DNA from: JAFAZI01 sp035501255
GTDB taxonomy: Bacteria > Actinomycetota > Actinomycetes > JAFAQI01
Direction of reading: 5' to 3'
Assembly: GCA_035501255.1 (NCBI GenBank)
Contig: DATJWM010000157.1
Location: 1 to 16,496, forward strand
DNA length: 16,496 nt
Made by a program: the position numbers and the translations under genes. A model generated the notes under the pieces. It was not told the origin of the DNA. It saw only the letters and a program-made list of their open reading frames with translations, and ran no database searches. Below are positions 12,878 through 16,496 of the stretch, piece by piece. Position 1 is the first letter of the stretch, and each line of letters opens with the position of its first letter.

Positions 12878-15840
12878 GTGGTCGTGATCCCGGTCAGGCT
12901 GATGGACGTGCTACCACCGTCGGGGTTGGTCCACGTCACCTTCAGGGTGTAGCCACTCTTCGCGCTCGTCGGCGTCGCCACCGAGAAGGTCGCCTTCGTG
13001 CTCCCCGTCAGCGTCACGGTGCCCGGCGTCGGCGTGCTGTTCGGGCCGCCCGTCCTCGTCCAGGACACGGTCACGGTCGCGCCGGACACCAGGCCGGACG
13101 TGCCGCTGGTGCCGAGGGTCACAGTCGTCGTCGAGTTATGCGTGGTGCTGCTGGACGTGATCGACCCGAGCACCGGTAGGGCATCGACCGACACGGTCTG
13201 CGTCCTGCTGGCCGCTCCAGTGTCCGGGTTCGTGATCGTCACGATGAACGGCTGGGAGCCGGTGCTCGTCGTCGGCGATACGGCAACCGTCACTGAGGTC
13301 GAACTCGTGTACCCCACGGTCCCGGAGCCGACGGTGGTGCCGTTCTCCGTCACGGTGTAGGTGGCGCCGGACTGGAAGCCGGTGCCCGTCACGGTCCACG
13401 TCGCGGAGACGCCCGGCGCCACACCCGCCGCAGGGATCGCGTAGCTGGTGATCGTCGGAAGCGCGTCGACCGTGATCGTCGCGGTGGCGGTCGTGGTTCC
13501 GCCGTCGGGGTTCGTGAGCGTCACCGAGAACGACTTCGACCCCGTGCCACTCAACGTCGTACCTGCCACAGTCACTGACGTCGAGCTGGTGTAGCCGACC
13601 GTGCCCGAGCCGATCGAGGTGCCGGCCTCGGAAATCGTGTACGTCGCACCCGACTGAAAACCGGTGCCGGTCAGCGTGAAGGTCGTCGCCGCACTCGGCA
13701 AGACCGACGCTGGGGAGATGCTGGTGATCGCCGGGTTTGCGTTCACGGTGATCGTCTGCGTACCCGTCCCGGATCCTGTGTCCGGGTTTGTGACGGTCAC
13801 CGAGAACGACTTCGACCCGGTGCTGCTCAGCGTGGTCCCGACGACGGTCACCGAGGTGGAGCTGGTGTAGCCGACGGTGCCCGAGCCGATCGAGGTGCCG
13901 GCCTCGGAAAGCGTGTACGTCGCACCCGACTGGAAACCGGTGCCGGTCACGGTGAACGTCGTCGTCTTGCTCACGAGCGCGGTCGTGGGCGCGATGGCGC
14001 TCACCGTCGGCGGGGCGTCGACCGTGATGACCCGGCTCCCCGTGATCGTGCCGGTGTCCGGGTTGGTGATCGTGACCGTGAAGGTTTCCGCACCGGTGAC
14101 GCCGGAGAGCGGGGTGGCGAGGAAGGTGAGCTGGGTGGTGCCGGTCAAGGTCGCGGAGGTCGGAGTCAGCGCAGTGCCGTTCTCGGCGATCGACACGGTG
14201 AGACCGGACTGGTAGTTGGTTCCGACGACGGTGAACGTCGTCGACTTGCCGGCGACGACGGTCGTCGGGCTGATCGAGGTGATGGTCGGCTTGCTGATGT
14301 CGACGACCGTCAAGGTCTCGGTGGTGTAGCCGCCGTCGTCGTTGTAGACGTACAGCGTCAACGTGCCCGAGGCGGTGGGGGTCAAGGTGAGGGTCGCGGC
14401 GCTAGCAGACGTGTAGGCGATCGACGCGGTGGTCGACGGGCTGGTGGCGGCAACCGCCACTCCGAGCGTGTTGGGAGAGGCTTCAAAACCGGTCGCGCCG
14501 GTGATGTTCACCGTGGCCGTCAGGCCGGTGTAGATCTTGGTCTTGCTGAGGGTTCCGGCGGTCGGTGGGGTGATCTTGTAGCTCGTGGTGCTGCCGTCGG
14601 GATTCGTCACCGTGATCGTGGACGTCCCGGAGGTCAGGCCGGAGAAGCCCCCGATCGTGATCGAGTCGTAGCCGCCCACCGACGGCGTCGTCGTCCCGCC
14701 ACCATCGGTGACCGAGTAGCTGCTGTAGCTGGCACCGCCGCTCACACTGATGGACGCGCCGGTTTCCAGGCCGCCACCCGTGAGGGTCAAGTTCTTCGTC
14801 GACGGATCCCACCCGGTCCCTGACACGATGTTCGGGACCTCGGTGATGGAGCGCTGGAAGTGGCCGCCGTCGGTGTTGATCACGCTGATCGTGTAGGTGC
14901 CGGGGTCGTCGCCGGTCTGGAGGCAGAAGTCGACCTCAGTCGCCGACGGCTGTGCGATCTCGGAGATCGACCCGCCTCCGGATCCGATCCACACCCGAAT
15001 GTTGGCGTTGAGGTTGGTGCCGGTGACCACCTCCTTGGTGCCGTAGTCGGTGCCGGCACTGGTCGTGCAGCTTTTGACCCCGGTGTAGACGTTGTCGGTG
15101 TTGAACGTCCCGGTGGCGAACGAACCCGACGGCAACGAGATGTTGCTGTTGAAGACCGGATCCGCAGTCGGGTCGATCAGCGTGCTCGTCGAGTAACTGC
15201 AGGCGCTGCTGCAGGCTCCCGGAGACGTCCAGGTCTCATACACCGTGACGCGGTACTCCTGGGTGGTGGTGGAACCATCCGCGGGCGTCTTGGTCGGACC
15301 GCAGGCAGCGTCCGTGACCGAGTACCAGCACACGTCGATGAAGTTGTAGGAGGTATAGAGCACCGAGTTGACCGTCTGCGGAGTGGTCGCGGGTACCGTC
15401 TCGTTCCCCGTCGTCGTTGCGGTCGAATCCCAGTTCCCGCTGTTCGTCGTATCGTCCTGGCCGCTGATGTTCAGCGCGGTCGCCGCAGCCGATCCGAACA
15501 GCACGGTCTGCACCTCGGACTTGGTTCGGCCGCGAACCAGGTTGTTGACCCCGGTCGTCACGTCCTGGCTCGGGGCGACGCTGATCGCCTCGATCGTCTC
15601 GAGCTGCTGGTTGGCGAGGTTGACCGCCTCTTGGTGCTGGCGCTGGTTGTTCAGACCACGGATGTTCGAGACGAAGAAGCCGACGCTCGCGGTGGCCACG
15701 ATCGAGATGACGATCAGGGCGACGATCATCTCGACCATCGAGAACCCCTGATCGCCACCATCCTGACGGCACGCGAAACGCCTGGAGACCCGGGTCATGA
15801 GGCCTCTATCGGCAGTGCGCCAGGTGGGATTGATAGCCAT
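12874..15840 (-). CDS. Giant PilV-like minor pilin with tandem IPT/TIG-type Ig repeats
   Basis: 988 residues as called from ATG at 15840; an in-frame ATG at 15798 (MTRVSRR, preceded by AGAGG) is equally plausible and matches the MTR start of its pilin neighbours. The prepilin site is DGGDQG-FSMVE (G32/F33, Glu+5 = E37), followed by a helix and NQRQHQEAVNLANQQLETIEA, the PilV N-domain pattern. About 60-220 is a cysteine-containing globular part. From about 220 the protein is tandem Ig-like: about three divergent units, then five clear units starting near 516, 608, 702, 793 and 888, each about 92 residues, with starts like PTITSISPTTV, the core TFTVTGTGFQSGATYT and TNPDTG/TNPDGG ends. PilV proteins are normally below 200 residues, so this looks like a stalked adhesin anchored in the pilus. 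It is coupled to the PilW-like gene by ATGA. Confidence 0.85.
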   Translation of the reverse strand: MAINPTWRTADRGLMTRVSRRFACRQDGGDQGFSMVEMIVALIVISIVATASVGFFVSNIRGLNNQRQHQEAVNLANQQLETIEAISVAPSQDVTTGVNNLVRGRTKSEVQTVLFGSAAATALNISGQDDTTNSGNWDSTATTTGNETVPATTPQTVNSVLYTSYNFIDVCWYSVTDAACGPTKTPADGSTTTQEYRVTVYETWTSPGACSSACSYSTSTLIDPTADPVFNSNISLPSGSFATGTFNTDNVYTGVKSCTTSAGTDYGTKEVVTGTNLNANIRVWIGSGGGSISEIAQPSATEVDFCLQTGDDPGTYTISVINTDGGHFQRSITEVPNIVSGTGWDPSTKNLTLTGGGLETGASISVSGGASYSSYSVTDGGGTTTPSVGGYDSITIGGFSGLTSGTSTITVTNPDGSTTSYKITPPTAGTLSKTKIYTGLTATVNITGATGFEASPNTLGVAVAATSPSTTASIAYTSASAATLTLTPTASGTLTLYVYNDDGGYTTETLTVVDISKPTITSISPTTVVAGKSTTFTVVGTNYQSGLTVSIAENGTALTPTSATLTGTTQLTFLATPLSGVTGAETFTVTITNPDTGTITGSRVITVDAPPTVSAIAPTTALVSKTTTFTVTGTGFQSGATYTLSEAGTSIGSGTVGYTSSTSVTVVGTTLSSTGSKSFSVTVTNPDTGSGTGTQTITVNANPAITSISPASVLPSAATTFTLTGTGFQSGATYTISEAGTSIGSGTVGYTSSTSVTVAGTTLSGTGSKSFSVTLTNPDGGTTTATATITVDALPTITSYAIPAAGVAPGVSATWTVTGTGFQSGATYTVTENGTTVGSGTVGYTSSTSVTVAVSPTTSTGSQPFIVTITNPDTGAASRTQTVSVDALPVLGSITSSSTTHNSTTTVTLGTSGTSGLVSGATVTVSWTRTGGPNSTPTPGTVTLTGSTKATFSVATPTSAKSGYTLKVTWTNPDGGSTSISLTGITTT
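13584..13964. repeat. Near-identical direct repeats inside the IPT-repeat gene
   Basis: Bases 13584-13688 and 13860-13964 match at all but 6 of 105 positions, offset by 276 bp (92 codons). A third, more diverged copy begins near 13302, offset about 282 bp (94 codons). The spacing preserves the reading frame and equals one Ig-like unit, so these are duplicated domains. Homogenisation or length change by recombination is possible. Confidence 0.85.
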
Positions 15841-15858
15841 CTGGGGGGCAACCTCGAC

Positions 15859-16308
15859 TCAGCCGACAATGGTGCCCCCTGGCACTCCGGTCGTCGTTGC
15901 TGGGCATCCGGTCGAGCCCTCGGGTTGGAGACCTCCGCCTTCGCTGTCGTAGTACCAGACGGTCGGAGAGCCGAGGTGCACAGCGGACAGGCAATAGCCG
16001 TTCTCGCCGTCATAGCGAACGACCGTCAGCGTCACCTGGTTGCTGGCCTCCAGCTTCGGCTCGCTCGCCTGGATCGCTGCGGCGCTTCCGTAGGTGTTGA
16101 AGTCGTTGAGATAGATCTCTTCGAAGTTGGCGAGGTTGCGCAGATCACTCTTCGACGCCGCGTCATAGCCCTTCTGGCGCTGATTGAGGAAGACCGGGAT
16201 CGCGATCGCCGCCAGGATGCCGATGATGATGATGACGACCAGAAGCTCGATCAACGTGAAGCCGTCGTCGCGCTCGCCATCCCGGCAAAAGATGTGCGTC
16301 CTCGTCAT
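15859..16308 (-). CDS. pilA: PilA-like major type IV pilin
   Basis: 149 residues. A 16-residue charged leader ends DDG, with cleavage before F17-TLIELLVVIIIIGILAAIAIPVFLNQRQKG in the translation: F at +1, Glu at +5 (E21), and the long hydrophobic helix of type IVa pilins. The mature protein is about 133 residues. C106 (NGYCLS) and C135 (STGCP) could form the C-terminal disulfide loop, which encloses TVWYYDSEGGGLQP. It is the strongest candidate here for the main subunit. ATG at 16308 has GGGGGAGGGG 8 bases upstream, the best ribosome site in the window, as fits a highly made protein. It follows a paralogous pilin and precedes the PilV-like gene by 18 bases (or 60 with the alternative start). 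Confidence 0.93.
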   Translation of the reverse strand: MTRTHIFCRDGERDDGFTLIELLVVIIIIGILAAIAIPVFLNQRQKGYDAASKSDLRNLANFEEIYLNDFNTYGSAAAIQASEPKLEASNQVTLTVVRYDGENGYCLSAVHLGSPTVWYYDSEGGGLQPEGSTGCPATTTGVPGGTIVG

Positions 16309-16316
16309 GTGTCCAA

Positions 16317-16326
16317 CCCCTCCCCC
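16317..16326 (-). promoter_or_regulatory. Very strong ribosome binding site of pilA
   Basis: The minus strand reads GGGGGAGGGG ending 8 bases before the pilA ATG. It is the most purine-rich Shine-Dalgarno region in the window, suggesting high translation of this pilin relative to the minor pilins downstream. Confidence 0.65.
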
Positions 16327-16338
16327 TTGTGAGCCCGA

Positions 16339-16355
16339 GACCCGCCCTGCGGGTC
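16339..16355 (-). other. Perfect small hairpin in the pilA leader
   Basis: GACCCGC and GCGGGTC pair perfectly (7 bp, 3-base loop) about 12 bases upstream of the strong pilA ribosome site on the minus strand. It may stabilise the 5' end of a processed pilA message or influence translation. The function is inferred from position only. Confidence 0.4.
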
Positions 16356-16374
16356 ATGCGGACCTCGTCAACGG

Positions 16375-16414
16375 CACGAGGGCCTGCAGCGCCGGAGCGC
16401 GGCAGGCCCTCGTG
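16375..16414 (-). terminator. Strong hairpin between the two tandem pilin genes
   Basis: CACGAGGGCCTGC and GCAGGCCCTCGTG form a perfect 13-bp stem. The 14-base loop holds an inner GCGC/GCGC stem around CGGA. It starts 9 bases after the stop of the upstream pilin on the minus strand. No T-run follows, so it could be a terminator of the GC-rich actinomycete type, or an element that partly blocks read-through or protects the upstream mRNA. Confidence 0.7.
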
Positions 16415-16423
16415 GCGAACCAC

Positions 16424-16496
16424 CTAGCCGAACGAGCAGGAGGCGCCGGCGGCCTGCAGGCCACCGTTCTCGCTGTCGTAGAGCCAAACCTTGCTC
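16424..16496 (-). CDS. Second PilA-like pilin, C-terminal end only
   Basis: The last 23 codons of a gene entering from beyond the right edge: SKVWLYDSENGGLQAAGASC followed by SFG and TAG (16424-16426). The stretch closely matches the VWYYDSEGGGLQPEGSTGC part of the complete pilin next door, including the C-terminal cysteine. It is therefore a paralogous pilin directly upstream in the same orientation. The N-terminal prepilin region is outside the window. Confidence 0.85.
   Translation of the reverse strand, partial: SKVWLYDSENGGLQAAGASCSFG

Noticed and set aside
13300..14300. CRISPR-like or intergenic repeat array
   Set aside because: The repeats are about 276-282 bp, in frame and coding for Ig-like domains, with no short repeat/spacer structure.
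14860..16332. 490-codon plus-strand ORF opposite the pilin genes
   Set aside because: It is antisense to clear prepilin genes, has biased Arg/Asp/Val composition and no recognisable domain.
16366..16371. TTGACG on the minus strand as a pilA promoter -35 box
   Set aside because: The bases at -10 distance read AGGGCG-like and fall in the leader hairpin; not convincing without start mapping.

Overview
The window is a high-GC (roughly 65-70% by eye) chromosomal segment, most likely from an actinomycete (Actinomycetota). Reasons: strong G/C third-position bias, many GTG starts, GTGA/ATGA stop-start overlaps, a compact aroC-aroK-aroB-aroQ operon, and a pilus machinery with no secretin gene, as expected for a single-membrane cell. 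I cannot fix the genus. Nearly everything reads on the minus strand; the two plus-strand genes are at the left end.

Left end (1-2745, plus): the C-terminal 425 codons of a secreted surface protein (fibronectin-III/Ig-like modules plus a terminal beta-sandwich), a hairpin terminator, then a complete PLP-dependent group II decarboxylase whose 3' end overlaps the convergent aroQ by 20 bp.

Shikimate operon (2726-5922, minus): chorismate synthase (aroC), shikimate kinase (aroK), 3-dehydroquinate synthase (aroB) and type II 3-dehydroquinate dehydratase (aroQ), transcribed in that order, coupled by 4-base GTGA overlaps (aroC/aroK, aroB/aroQ) and a 16-base gap (aroK/aroB).

Type IV pilus locus (6017-16496, minus): in transcription order, the 3' end of one pilin, a strong hairpin, a complete PilA-like pilin, three ATGA-coupled or closely spaced minor pilins (PilV-like, PilW-like, PilX-like), prepilin peptidase PilD, and the assembly platform pilM-pilN-pilO plus a fourth membrane protein with the RDPF motif of PilP. 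A hairpin separates this from aroC. The motor ATPases and PilC are not present and would be expected to the right of the window.

The most unusual content is in the minor pilins. The PilV-like protein carries about 460-760 residues of tandem IPT/TIG-like Ig repeats, and the PilX-like protein carries about six ricin-B/QxW-like repeats, enough for two beta-trefoil lectin folds. With PilD processing the leaders and PilMNO(P) supporting assembly, the locus looks like a pilus whose priming/tip complex is armed with a long stalk and a lectin-like head. That would be a plausible carbohydrate-binding adhesive or cellulose/chitin-binding pilus of a Gram-positive-type cell.
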